DNA of 11,957 nucleotides from JAABRB01 sp041617635 (GTDB taxonomy: Bacteria > Pseudomonadota > Gammaproteobacteria > Burkholderiales > SG8-39), in assembly GCA_041617635.1 (NCBI GenBank), contig JBFJOO010000123.1, forward strand, positions 1-11,957, written 5' to 3'. Positions 1 through 6,860 of the stretch are shown in pieces (position 1 is the stretch's first letter; every line of letters starts with the position of its first letter). The notes beneath the pieces were generated by a model. It was not told where the DNA came from. It saw only the letters and a program-made list of their open reading frames with translations, and searched no databases. The translations under genes were made by a program, and so were the position numbers.

Positions 1-1049
1 GCCTTGACCGGCTGGCCCTGGGTCAGGCCGAGGAAGCCCTTGACCACGACCTGCGCGCCGCGCTCTAGACCGGCGCGGATCTCCACCCGGTCGGCGAGGC
101 GCAGCCCGCTCGTGACACTGTTGCGCCGGACCTTGCCGTCGTCAGCGAGCAGGTAGACGAACTCGCCCTGCACGTCGCGCTGCAGCGCCGCCAGGGGTAC
201 CACCAGCCATTCCCGGCTTCCCGTGGACAGCACCACCCGGCAGAACTGCCCGGCGCGCGCGCCGTTGGGCACCGGGTCCAGCACGACCTCGACCCGGCCG
301 GTGCGCGTCGCCGGGTCGATCGCCGGGTGAATCCGGACGATCTTGCCCGGGTGAAGCGTCGCACCGAGCGCATCGATCCGGACCTCGGACGCGTCACCGA
401 CGCTGAGGTAAGGCATGACGAGCTCCGACACGTTCACGTCGGTGACGAGCTGGGAAGGATCGATCACGGTCAGCAGATGGGTGTGCCGGGGCGTGACGTT
501 GCCCGGCTCGACGCCGCGCTGTGAGACCACCCCGGCAAACGGCGCGGTGATCGTCATGTGTTGCACCCGCGCGCGCAGCAGGCGCTCCTCGGCCCGCGCA
601 ATCTCCAGGTCGGTCGCCGCGCGCGATACCGCGTCGGCGCTGACGAAGCCCTTGTCCATGAGCTGCCGGTTGCGCCGGTAATCGAGCTCGGCCTGTTTGA
701 GCGTCGCGGTCGTCTTGTCAAGCTGCGCGCGCAGGATCTGATCGTCGTAGCGCACCAGCACCTGGCCCGCGGTGACGCGGTCACCTTCGCGCACCCGCAC
801 GTCCGTGAGTCGTCCCTCTTCCTGGTTGACGATCCGCACCTCGCGCAGTGCGCGCAGGCTACCGGCGCGATCGGCGGTGTAGGAAAGCCTGCCGGGCTCG
901 GCCACGGCGAGCTCGACTAGGTGCGGCGCTCGGGCCGCCGCGCTGCGCGCCTCGGGCTTGCCGCTCGACGCCGCATCGCAGCCGGCCGTCACCGCGACGA
1001 GTGCGGCAGCGAGCAGCGCCAGCGCCCTGCAAAGGAGACGGTTCGGCAT
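1..1049 (-). CDS. RND efflux periplasmic adaptor (membrane fusion) lipoprotein, C-terminus cut by window start
   Basis: I translated this frame by hand. It gives 349 codons and runs off the window edge. Residues 1-24 form a lipoprotein signal (basic MPNR, hydrophobic core, lipobox TAGC with Cys24). The membrane-fusion layout follows: a first lipoyl half at about 66-100 (REVRIVNQEEGRLTDVRVREGD, then GQVLVRYDD in the second part), a helical hairpin at about 101-165, a second lipoyl half at 166-197 (ITAPFAGVVSQRGVEPG), then beta-barrel and membrane-proximal domains. Such adaptors bridge an inner-membrane RND pump and an outer-membrane channel. An in-frame TGA lies six bases before the ATG, so ATG at 1049 is the first possible start, and the signal peptide agrees with it. 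No Shine-Dalgarno is visible. The gene follows batA by 74 nt on the same strand. The pump and any outer-membrane factor would lie beyond the window, so the substrate cannot be inferred. About 15-40 C-terminal residues are probably missing. Confidence 0.93.
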   Translation of the reverse strand, partial: MPNRLLCRALALLAAALVAVTAGCDAASSGKPEARSAAARAPHLVELAVAEPGRLSYTADRAGSLRALREVRIVNQEEGRLTDVRVREGDRVTAGQVLVRYDDQILRAQLDKTTATLKQAELDYRRNRQLMDKGFVSADAVSRAATDLEIARAEERLLRARVQHMTITAPFAGVVSQRGVEPGNVTPRHTHLLTVIDPSQLVTDVNVSELVMPYLSVGDASEVRIDALGATLHPGKIVRIHPAIDPATRTGRVEVVLDPVPNGARAGQFCRVVLSTGSREWLVVPLAALQRDVQGEFVYLLADDGKVRRNSVTSGLRLADRVEIRAGLERGAQVVVKGFLGLTQGQPVK

Positions 1050-1056
1050 GCGTCAA

Positions 1057-1062
1057 TTTATA
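1057..1062 (-). promoter_or_regulatory. Possible -10 element (TATAAA) giving a leaderless adaptor mRNA
   Basis: Read on the minus strand, TATAAA ends eight bases before the adaptor ATG, so a transcript would begin at or within one or two bases of the start codon. This would fit the missing ribosome binding site. I see no convincing -35 hexamer 16-18 bases upstream, so this rests only on the hexamer and the missing Shine-Dalgarno. Confidence 0.3.
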
Positions 1063-1091
1063 CCGCGTGCCCAGTCAGGATGCACGCGGTA
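1061..1091. promoter_or_regulatory. Perfect 10-bp inverted repeat between batA and the adaptor gene
   Basis: TACCGCGTGC at 1061-1070 is exactly repeated in inverse at 1082-1091 (GCACGCGGTA), with an 11-base spacer. It lies 33 nt after the batA stop and 12 nt before the adaptor start codon. No T-run follows in the transcribed direction, so it is a poor intrinsic terminator. An operator for a dimeric repressor next to a local promoter, or an RNA hairpin separating the bat genes from the adaptor gene, fits better. The repeat itself is certain; the role is inference. Confidence 0.55.
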
Positions 1092-1123
1092 CTTGCCCCT
1101 CTCGGGCGCGAACTAGCGGGCCG

Positions 1124-2179
1124 TCACAGGATGCGATTGAACCAGAGGAGCGAGAGCAGCGCCGAGAAGAGCGCCGTGACCAGCGCCACCGCCGAGAAAA
1201 GCGCGGTGATCTCGGTCTCCTTCGCCTCGAAGACGATCCGGGAATTCAGGCTCTCGTAGACCTTCTTCAGGTCCGCCGCCGTGCCGGCGTAGAAATACTC
1301 CCCGCGGGTCACGCTCGCGATCTCTTTGAGGGCGTCCTCGTCGAGCCGCACGCGCATGGACCAGCCCTCGAAGCCGATGATCTCACCCTCCGGCGTGCCG
1401 ATCCCCACCGTGAAAACGCGCACGCCGCGCTCGGCAGCCATGCGGGCCGACTCGACTGGATCGGGGCCCGTGGTCGTGCGCCCGTCGCTCAGCAGGATGA
1501 TCGCGGCCGAATGGTACGAGCCCGGCGGCACCGGCTTGAACGGCGCCTTGGTCGGCTCGTTCGACGGGGCGATCGACCTGCCGCGTCGCCCGTCGCGCGG
1601 GGCGACCTCGCGCGGGTTCGCGGATCGGAGGTTGAACTCGACGTCCGGGAAGATCGTCTTGAGCGACACGAGCACGCCGCTGCCGACGGCGGTGCCGCGC
1701 TGCAGCTGGAACCGGTCGATCGCGGCGATGATGTCCTCGCGATTCTGGGTCGGGGACTGCACGACCGACGCCGTCGCGGCGAACGACACCACCCCGACCC
1801 GCGTATGACGCGGCTGCTCGGCGACGAAGCTCCGCGCGGCGGCCTGGGCCGCCGCGAGCCGGTTCGGCTCGACGTCGGCGGCGCGCATGCTGCCCGAGAC
1901 GTCGATCGCGAGAATGATCGTGTCGTGCTGGGAGGGCAGCGTGACGATCGCCGTCGGGCGCGCGACGGCGATGAGCATGCCGGCGAGCGCGATCAGGAAG
2001 AGCAGCGGCGGGATGTGGCGCCGGAAGCGCTGGCCCATGCCCATCGCCTCCTTGATCATGCTCAGGCTGGCGTACCGTGCGGCGGCCTTCTTCTTGCGGC
2101 GCAGAAGGAGGACGTAGACGGCTACCATGATCGGCACGGCGACGAGCAGCCAGAGCAGCTCCGGCCAGATGAATTTCAT
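1124..2179 (-). CDS. batA: BatA-type membrane-anchored von Willebrand factor A protein
   Basis: This 351-residue protein has the BatA layout: membrane helices at about 6-26 and 57-75, a VWA domain at about 87-315, and a C-terminal helix at about 325-346. The MIDAS metal site looks complete: DVSGSM with D93, S95 and S97, T163 in RGTAVG, and D232 in SDGRTTTG. In Bat/aerotolerance systems this protein presents a metal-dependent binding face to the periplasm and works with a MoxR ATPase; the molecular job is poorly known. A basic, Pro/Arg-rich insert of about 40 residues (183-222) lies between the T163 loop and the D232 strand. The start codon overlaps the DUF58 stop (ATGA), implying translational coupling. 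No batB, batC, batD or batE homologue follows; the next gene is an efflux adaptor. The VWA/BatA assignment is secure; the symbol is by family resemblance. Confidence 0.9.
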   Translation of the reverse strand: MKFIWPELLWLLVAVPIMVAVYVLLLRRKKKAAARYASLSMIKEAMGMGQRFRRHIPPLLFLIALAGMLIAVARPTAIVTLPSQHDTIILAIDVSGSMRAADVEPNRLAAAQAAARSFVAEQPRHTRVGVVSFAATASVVQSPTQNREDIIAAIDRFQLQRGTAVGSGVLVSLKTIFPDVEFNLRSANPREVAPRDGRRGRSIAPSNEPTKAPFKPVPPGSYHSAAIILLSDGRTTTGPDPVESARMAAERGVRVFTVGIGTPEGEIIGFEGWSMRVRLDEDALKEIASVTRGEYFYAGTAADLKKVYESLNSRIVFEAKETEITALFSAVALVTALFSALLSLLWFNRIL

Positions 2180-3114
2180 TGGGTGGCCCCGAGATGAGTC
2201 GGAAACGCGCCGCCCGACGCGAGCTGGCTGCGGCGCTTGCGCAAATCCGCGAAGCGCAGGATGGCGTCCGCGAGATCGCCGCTCGTCGAGAGCTCGAGCG
2301 CGTCCACGCCCGCTTGCCGGAACCCCGACCGGAGCTCCTTCTCGCGCCGCTCGGCCACCGCGACGAAGCGTTTTCTGAACGCTCGGTCGTGCGTGTCGAC
2401 GAACACCTGCTCGCCGGTCTCCGAATCCTGGATCACGAGCAGGCCGAGATCGGGCAGCTCCATCTCGAGCGGGTCAAAGAGCCGCACGGCCACGATCTCG
2501 TGGCGCTGCGCGAGGCGCGCAAGCGGCTCGCCCCAGCCTGGCGTGCTGATGAAATCCGACACGATGAACACGAGCGATCGCCGCGGGATGACCTGCAGCG
2601 CCGTGCGCAGCAGGTCGACCAGGTTGGTGCCGGCAGAGCGCTTCGGCGCCGGCCGCGCGAGCATCCGGTGCAGGAGGTGCAGCACGTGTCGTCTGCCGCC
2701 CTTGGCGGGGATCACCGTGTCCACGTCGCTGCCGTACAGCAGGGCGCCGACGCGGTTGCCGTGGCGGGTCAGGAGGCGCGCCAGAACCGTCACGAACTCG
2801 GCCGACACGTTCTGCTTCTTCACCTGCTCCGACCCGAAGTCGACGGACGGGCTCAGATCCAGCAGGAACCAGGCCGTGACTTCGCGATCCTCGTTGTACT
2901 CCCTGACGTACGGCGTCTGCAGGCGGGCGGTGACGTTCCAGTCGATGTGCCGGACGTCGTCGTTGTACTGGTACTCGCGCAGATCGGCGAGATCCAATCC
3001 GAATCCGCGAAAGAGCGTCCGGTAATCGCCTTGCAGCAGGCCGTCGAGACGGCGGATGACCGTCCACTCCAGCCGCCGCAGGATGTTCTCAGCCCTGGGC
3101 GGCGACGCGGACAT
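2176..3114 (-). CDS. DUF58 domain protein of the MoxR-associated cluster
   Basis: The 312-residue protein carries the DUF58 signature YQYNDDVRHIDWNVTAR (residues 48-64), followed by a degenerate VWA-like fold: DLSPSVDFG (86-94), GTNL (162-165) and VSDF (185-188). I see no membrane helix, so this is the soluble form rather than the long membrane-attached DUF58 type. These proteins are almost always encoded next to MoxR ATPases and are thought to act as partners or adaptors of the ATPase. The ATG at 3114 lies inside the end of moxR (26-nt overlap), and the stop overlaps the batA start (ATGA), so the three are probably made in a fixed ratio. No strong ribosome binding site precedes the start, consistent with coupling. 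The family call is secure; the biochemical function is unknown. Confidence 0.92.
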   Translation of the reverse strand: MSASPPRAENILRRLEWTVIRRLDGLLQGDYRTLFRGFGLDLADLREYQYNDDVRHIDWNVTARLQTPYVREYNEDREVTAWFLLDLSPSVDFGSEQVKKQNVSAEFVTVLARLLTRHGNRVGALLYGSDVDTVIPAKGGRRHVLHLLHRMLARPAPKRSAGTNLVDLLRTALQVIPRRSLVFIVSDFISTPGWGEPLARLAQRHEIVAVRLFDPLEMELPDLGLLVIQDSETGEQVFVDTHDRAFRKRFVAVAERREKELRSGFRQAGVDALELSTSGDLADAILRFADLRKRRSQLASGGAFPTHLGATQ

Positions 3115-4108
3115 GGGCTTCGAGCGGTTTCTCGGGCGCCGGCATGTGCTGCAGGATCCGGTGGATGAGATGGTCGGGCGACTGCCCGTCGGCGAGCGCT
3201 TCGTACGAGAGCACCAGCCGATGCCGCATGACGTCCGGGACGAGATCGATCACGTCCTCGGGCAGGACGTAATCGCGTCCGCGCAGATACCCCAGTGCCC
3301 GCGCACCCTCGATGAGGTTGATGGAAGCGCGCGGGCTCGCGCCGAAAGTGATGTAGCGCGCCATGTCCTTGACCCCGTAGCGCTCCGGGTCGCGGGTCGC
3401 GGCGGTCAGGCGCACCGCGTAACGGATGAGCGCCGGATCGACGTATCCCCTCCGGCACTCGCGTTGCAGCGCGCCGAGATCATTGGGTGTGGCGACCGCG
3501 GAGACCGCGGCCTCGATACCGGTCACGCGCTCGACGATCACGAACTCCTCGTCCTCGCTCGGGTATCCGACCAGCACTTTCATCATGAAGCGGTCGACCT
3601 GGGCCTCCGGAAGCGGATAGGTGCCCTCGGTCTCGATGGGGTTCTGCGTGGCCATCACCAGGAACGGCTCGGGCACCAAATGCGTCTCGCCCGCGATCGT
3701 GACCTGGCGCTCCTGCATCACCTCGAGCATCGCGCTCTGCACCTTCGCGGGCGCCCGGTTGATCTCGTCGGCGAGGAGCAGGTTGGTGAACACCGGACCG
3801 AGCGACGTGGTGAACTCGCTGGTCTTCTGGTTGTAGACGCGCGTGCCGACGAGGTCCGCGGGGACGAGGTCGGGCGTGAACTGGATCCGCCGGAACGTTC
3901 CGCGCAGGGTGCGCGCCAGCGTCTTGACGGTCAGCGTCTTGGCAAGGCCGGGGACGCCCTCGACGAGCAGATGTCCCTGCGCCAGGATGGCGACGAGCAC
4001 GCGCTCGAGAAAGTGATCCTGCCCGACGACGATCTTCTTCACCTCGTAGAGAATGCGCTCCATGAGGTTCGTGGAATCGGAGTGGCCCGGCGTTTCTCTG
4101 TTTTCCAT
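3089..4108 (-). CDS. moxR: MoxR-family AAA+ ATPase
   Basis: This 339-residue protein shows the complete MoxR set: Walker A GVPGLAKT (51-58), Walker B LLLADEIN (110-117), sensor 1 in MATQNP (152-157), the family box ETEGTYPLPEAQVDRFMMKV in the 159-178 stretch, and the sensor-2 region GASPRAS (256-262, R260). The lid domain ends near 325. MoxR ATPases are cytoplasmic, ring-forming chaperones that remodel or mature partner proteins, usually with VWA-domain partners encoded beside them, as here. Length is normal for the family. An AAGG sequence nine bases before the ATG at 4108 is a reasonable ribosome binding site. The 40-nt gap to the upstream protease gene shows no terminator, so cotranscription with it is likely. 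The next gene (DUF58) starts within its last codons. Confidence 0.95.
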   Translation of the reverse strand: MENRETPGHSDSTNLMERILYEVKKIVVGQDHFLERVLVAILAQGHLLVEGVPGLAKTLTVKTLARTLRGTFRRIQFTPDLVPADLVGTRVYNQKTSEFTTSLGPVFTNLLLADEINRAPAKVQSAMLEVMQERQVTIAGETHLVPEPFLVMATQNPIETEGTYPLPEAQVDRFMMKVLVGYPSEDEEFVIVERVTGIEAAVSAVATPNDLGALQRECRRGYVDPALIRYAVRLTAATRDPERYGVKDMARYITFGASPRASINLIEGARALGYLRGRDYVLPEDVIDLVPDVMRHRLVLSYEALADGQSPDHLIHRILQHMPAPEKPLEAHVRVAAQG

Positions 4109-4148
4109 GTCTCCCTGCCTTCGTGATGAACCCGCGGTGTACGCGATG

Positions 4149-5144
4149 TCAGAACGGCGATAGCCCGACCGCGCCCGCCGCGTTCTCGATGGGCACCGCG
4201 AACCCGATGCCGACGAACACGCGCTGCTCGGTGGGATTCAGGATCGCGGTGACGATGCCGATCACCTCGCCCTGATTGGTCACGAGCGGGCCGCCGGAGC
4301 TCCCCGGATTGGCGGCGGCGTCGAATTGGATGAGATTCGTCAGCACGCGCTTCCCCTCCGGCGAGCGGAAATCCCGTCGCAACCCGGAGATGACGCCGGC
4401 CGACACCGATGGGCCGATGCCGAACGGAAAACCGACCGCCACGACCTCATCACCTGGCTTGAGGTCGCCCGTCGAGCGCATCGTCGCCGGGACCAGGTCG
4501 TCGGGAACGGTCTTGGGCTGCAGGACCGCGAGATCGTGCTCCGGGCGCACGCCGAGGACAGTGGCCGGAGATTCATGCCCATCTGCGAACGTGACGCTGA
4601 CCTGCTCGGCGCCTTGCACGACGTGCAGGTTGGTGAGGATCGTGCCCTTGTCGACGATGATGACCCCGGTGCCGATGCCACGCTCGGTGTCCTCCTCCTC
4701 GCTCGCGTTGGGTCCGAGTCCGCGAACGCGCACGACCGAGGGGCGGATCACCTCGTACGCCTTTGCGGAGGGGGACGGCATGGGTTTCGTATCGAGCGTG
4801 CGCAACACGGCGAGATCGATGTCGCGCTGGGTGATCTCGCGCTGCACGGAGGACTTGGGCCCGTATGCGAGGACGAGCGCGAGCGCGACCAGGATGCCGG
4901 CGGCGACCAGAAGGGGTCGCTCGAATCGCCCGGTCAGTCGGCGCAGGCGCGAGCGGGGCCGCCCGCTTGCGGATTCGCCTGCCAAACCGGCACCGGCAGG
5001 CGGAGAGGGTGGCAACGCAGCCGGAGAGCCGGTGCGTCGCGGCGGCACCTGGGCGCGGGAGCTGCTGTACAGCGCTGTTCTTCTCACATGTGGCCTATCC
5101 GGTTGACTTCGTGCCCGCTTCCCTCTCGGGAGAGAGTGTGGCAC
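4149..5144 (-). CDS. HtrA/DegP-type trypsin-like serine protease, membrane-anchored, lacking a PDZ domain
   Basis: Residues about 77-94 (PLLVAAGILVALALVLAY) form a single membrane helix preceded by an Arg-rich segment, predicting a cytoplasmic N-tail and a periplasmic protease. The catalytic triad is intact: H174 in TNLHVVQG, D204 in EHDLAVL, S283 in GSSGGP. The S1C fold covers about 128-325. The protein stops at residue 331, directly after the protease core, where DegP, DegS and DegQ carry PDZ domains. The first 70 residues are Pro/Ser/Arg-rich and poorly defined. The assigned GTG at 5144 is the longest start; GTG at codon 20 or later starts also keep the helix. It is the first gene of the minus-strand unit, 40 nt before moxR, which suggests a joint envelope protein quality-control role. 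No clear promoter is visible upstream. The protease call is secure; the exact start and substrate are not. Confidence 0.88.
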   Translation of the reverse strand: MPHSLPRGKRARSQPDRPHVRRTALYSSSRAQVPPRRTGSPAALPPSPPAGAGLAGESASGRPRSRLRRLTGRFERPLLVAAGILVALALVLAYGPKSSVQREITQRDIDLAVLRTLDTKPMPSPSAKAYEVIRPSVVRVRGLGPNASEEEDTERGIGTGVIIVDKGTILTNLHVVQGAEQVSVTFADGHESPATVLGVRPEHDLAVLQPKTVPDDLVPATMRSTGDLKPGDEVVAVGFPFGIGPSVSAGVISGLRRDFRSPEGKRVLTNLIQFDAAANPGSSGGPLVTNQGEVIGIVTAILNPTEQRVFVGIGFAVPIENAAGAVGLSPF

Positions 5145-5377
5145 ACGCGATAAAGTTCAAGTTACCGACGCACCTTGCACGCTCATGCCGTGCGCGGTGG
5201 AACGGTAGCATGCGCGGGCACGCCCGGGAATACGCGTACCGAGAGGGGCGCGCGATCCCGGCCCGGTAGCCCGATTCGCGGTCGTTCCCTCGCCCGTTGC
5301 TTTGCCAAGTAGCTGATCGGAAAAGGGTCTCGATCGGGCGGCGCGACGCCGGGCGAATGCCGCGGTATCCTTCGCGC
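5145..5377. other. Divergent intergenic region between the protease and dehalogenase genes
   Basis: This is the longest stretch without a gene (233 nt). It must hold promoters for the minus-strand protease/MoxR unit and the plus-strand dehalogenase, but I find no convincing sigma-70 pair in either direction. TTGAAC (minus strand, 5155-5160) and TATCCT (plus, 5366-5371) are isolated weak matches. Small GC-rich inverted repeats such as CGGGC/GCCCG at 5215-5226 have no usable loop. Short reading frames here are Arg-rich and have no family features. In-frame TTG (5297) and ATG (5357) codons could extend the dehalogenase upstream. Confidence 0.5.
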
Positions 5378-6283
5378 ATGACCCTGCCCGACGCCTCGCG
5401 CGGTCCGACGGCGATGCGCTATGCAAAGCGCCATGCGACGGTCTTGGGCAAGCGCATGGCGTACGTCGAGATCGGGCGCGGCGATCCGATCGTGTTCCTG
5501 CACGGGAACGTCACGTCCTCGTTCATGTGGCGGAACATCATTCCCTATCTCGAGGACATCGGGCGCTGCATCGCCATCGACAACATCGGCCAGGGCGATT
5601 CCGAGAAGCTTCATCCGTCGGGCCCGGGCTCCTATCGCCTCGCGGAGCATCAACGGTACATCGACGGACTGTTCGAGGTACTGGGCATCGACCGGAATGT
5701 CACGCTGGTGGTGCACGACTGGGGATCACAGCTCGGGTTCACATGGGCGTACCACCATCCCGATGCCGTCAGGGGGATCGCGTATCTCCAGGCGCTGGTC
5801 GGGAATTTCAGCTGGGACCAGTGGCCCCCCGAGGTGCAGACGCTCTTCAAGCGTTTCCGCTCGGCGGAAGGGGAGGAGCTCGTCCTGCAGCAGAATTTCT
5901 TCGTCGAGCGGATCCTCCCCGCCATGGTGATGCGCAAGCTCACCGATGCGGAAATGGACGAGTATCGCCGCCCATTTCGCAATCCGGGAGAAGATCGCCG
6001 GCCGACCCTCACCTGGCCAAGGGAGCTGCCGATCGAGGGCGAACCGGCCGATGTCCTGGAGATCATCGAGCGCAACAGCGCCTGGCTCGGCATCAACCAG
6101 ATTCCCAAGCTCTTCATCAATGCCGAGCCCGGCGCCGTGCTGGTCGGCAAGCATCGCGAGATCTGCCGCGCGTGGCTCAGTCAGACGGAGGTGACGGTGC
6201 GCGGCCTGCATTACCTGCACGAGGACTCTCCGGACGAGATCGGCGCCGCCATCCGGAGGTGGTACGAAGAGCGCCTGCGGTGA
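5378..6283 (+). CDS. Haloalkane dehalogenase-like alpha/beta hydrolase (LinB/DhaA type) with Glu-to-Gln at the catalytic acid
   Basis: This 301-residue protein matches subfamily II haloalkane dehalogenases throughout. Motifs include LHGNVTSSFMWRN (41-53), the nucleophile elbow VVHDWGSQLGF (111-121), PKLFINAEPGA (243-253) and GLHYLHEDSPDEIGAAI (276-292). Compared from memory with Sphingobium LinB (N38, D108, W109, E132, H272), the equivalents are N44, D114, W115, Q138 and H278, all offset by exactly six, so the alignment needs no gaps. The nucleophile, halide-binding Asn and Trp, and base His are kept, but the charge-relay Glu is Gln (CAG at 5789-5791). Ala112 of LinB is also Gln (Q118). These enzymes hydrolyse carbon-halogen bonds through an ester on Asp; whether this one does is uncertain. 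Start choice: ATG 5378 gives family length; ATG 5357, ATG 5414 and TTG 5297 are alternatives, and none has a clear ribosome binding site. It is followed after 94 nt by the VOC gene. Confidence 0.9.
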   Translation: MTLPDASRGPTAMRYAKRHATVLGKRMAYVEIGRGDPIVFLHGNVTSSFMWRNIIPYLEDIGRCIAIDNIGQGDSEKLHPSGPGSYRLAEHQRYIDGLFEVLGIDRNVTLVVHDWGSQLGFTWAYHHPDAVRGIAYLQALVGNFSWDQWPPEVQTLFKRFRSAEGEELVLQQNFFVERILPAMVMRKLTDAEMDEYRRPFRNPGEDRRPTLTWPRELPIEGEPADVLEIIERNSAWLGINQIPKLFINAEPGAVLVGKHREICRAWLSQTEVTVRGLHYLHEDSPDEIGAAIRRWYEERLR

Positions 6284-6317
6284 CGGGGCGCGGGCCCGGC
6301 CGATGGCGCGTTGCGAC

Positions 6318-6346
6318 TTGGCGCGCGCCGCGCGCAGGCTTACCAT
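6318..6346 (+). promoter_or_regulatory. Candidate sigma-70 promoter for the VOC/monooxygenase pair
   Basis: TTGGCG (6318-6323) and TACCAT (6341-6346) are each a 4/6 match to the -35 and -10 consensus with a 17-base spacer. Initiation would fall near 6353, just ahead of the strong ribosome binding site at 6365-6373. In GC-rich DNA such matches arise by chance, so this is tentative. Confidence 0.35.
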
Positions 6347-6377
6347 CGGACATGCGAACCAGCCAGGAGAAGGTCAA

Positions 6378-6860
6378 ATGCCGGTTACCGAACTGAACCA
6401 TTATTTCGTGCGCGCGAACGACCTGGAGCGCACCAAGAATTTCTACTGCGACGTGCTGGGGTTCGAGGTGATGCCGCGGCCCGATTTCCCGTTCCCGGGC
6501 TACTGGCTCGGCGTGAACGGCAAGATCCAGGTGCACATGGGACCGGCCGGGGTGCCCAACCAGGAGCTCTACTACCTGGGCACGACGCCCAAGTCGGCGA
6601 GCGACAACTCGGGCGTGGTGGACCACATCGCGTTCCTCGCGACCGACCACGAGAAGATACAGCAGCATCTCGAGGCGAAAGGCATCGAGCGGCGTAACCG
6701 TTACCTCCCCGAGTTCAAGCTCTTCCAGACGTTCATCCGGGATCCCGATGGACTCGTAATCGAGCTCAACTTCTTCGGCGTGGAAGAAGCGCCGGAATGG
6801 GGCGGCGAGAACTACGCCGAGATGCCGCGCGTTCCCGAAACCGCGAATGAACGCGCCTGA
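6378..6860 (+). CDS. Single-domain VOC-superfamily metalloprotein (glyoxalase / extradiol dioxygenase fold)
   Basis: The 160-residue protein consists of two beta-alpha-beta-beta-beta modules: 5-55 (LNHYFVRANDLERTKNFYCD, then YWLGVNGKIQVHM) and 80-132 (VVDHIAFLATD, then FIRDPDGLVIELNF). Likely metal ligands are H8, H83 and E129, the positions used across the superfamily. H53 sits where glyoxalase I has a second Glu, so the classic glyoxalase I ligand set is not present. The His-His-Glu pattern resembles the Fe site of type I extradiol dioxygenases, but those usually have two such domains and about 300 residues. ATG at 6378 is preceded by AGGAGAAGG at 6365-6373, an excellent ribosome binding site, so the longer upstream reading frame is not used. 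The stop lies inside the monooxygenase gene (14-nt overlap), so the two are translationally linked and probably serve the same pathway. The substrate is unknown. Confidence 0.9.
   Translation: MPVTELNHYFVRANDLERTKNFYCDVLGFEVMPRPDFPFPGYWLGVNGKIQVHMGPAGVPNQELYYLGTTPKSASDNSGVVDHIAFLATDHEKIQQHLEAKGIERRNRYLPEFKLFQTFIRDPDGLVIELNFFGVEEAPEWGGENYAEMPRVPETANERA

Noticed and set aside
848..2197. Long plus-strand open frame (449 codons) antisense to batA and the adaptor
   Set aside because: Very Arg/Asp/His-rich, no domain or ribosome site, and it lies opposite a clear BatA with intact MIDAS. Typical antisense frame of GC-rich genes.
2179..4126. Long plus-strand open frames opposite DUF58 and MoxR
   Set aside because: Compositionally biased (Arg, His, Asp) without recognisable motifs, while the minus strand encodes full family signatures.
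5145..5377. Small genes or an RNA gene in the divergent intergenic region
   Set aside because: Open frames there are Arg-rich shadows without ribosome sites, and I find no tRNA fold, riboswitch pattern or terminator.
6378..6860. VOC protein as a classical glyoxalase I or complete extradiol dioxygenase
   Set aside because: The second glyoxalase I Glu ligand is His53 here, and the length is half of a two-domain extradiol enzyme, so only the superfamily is called.
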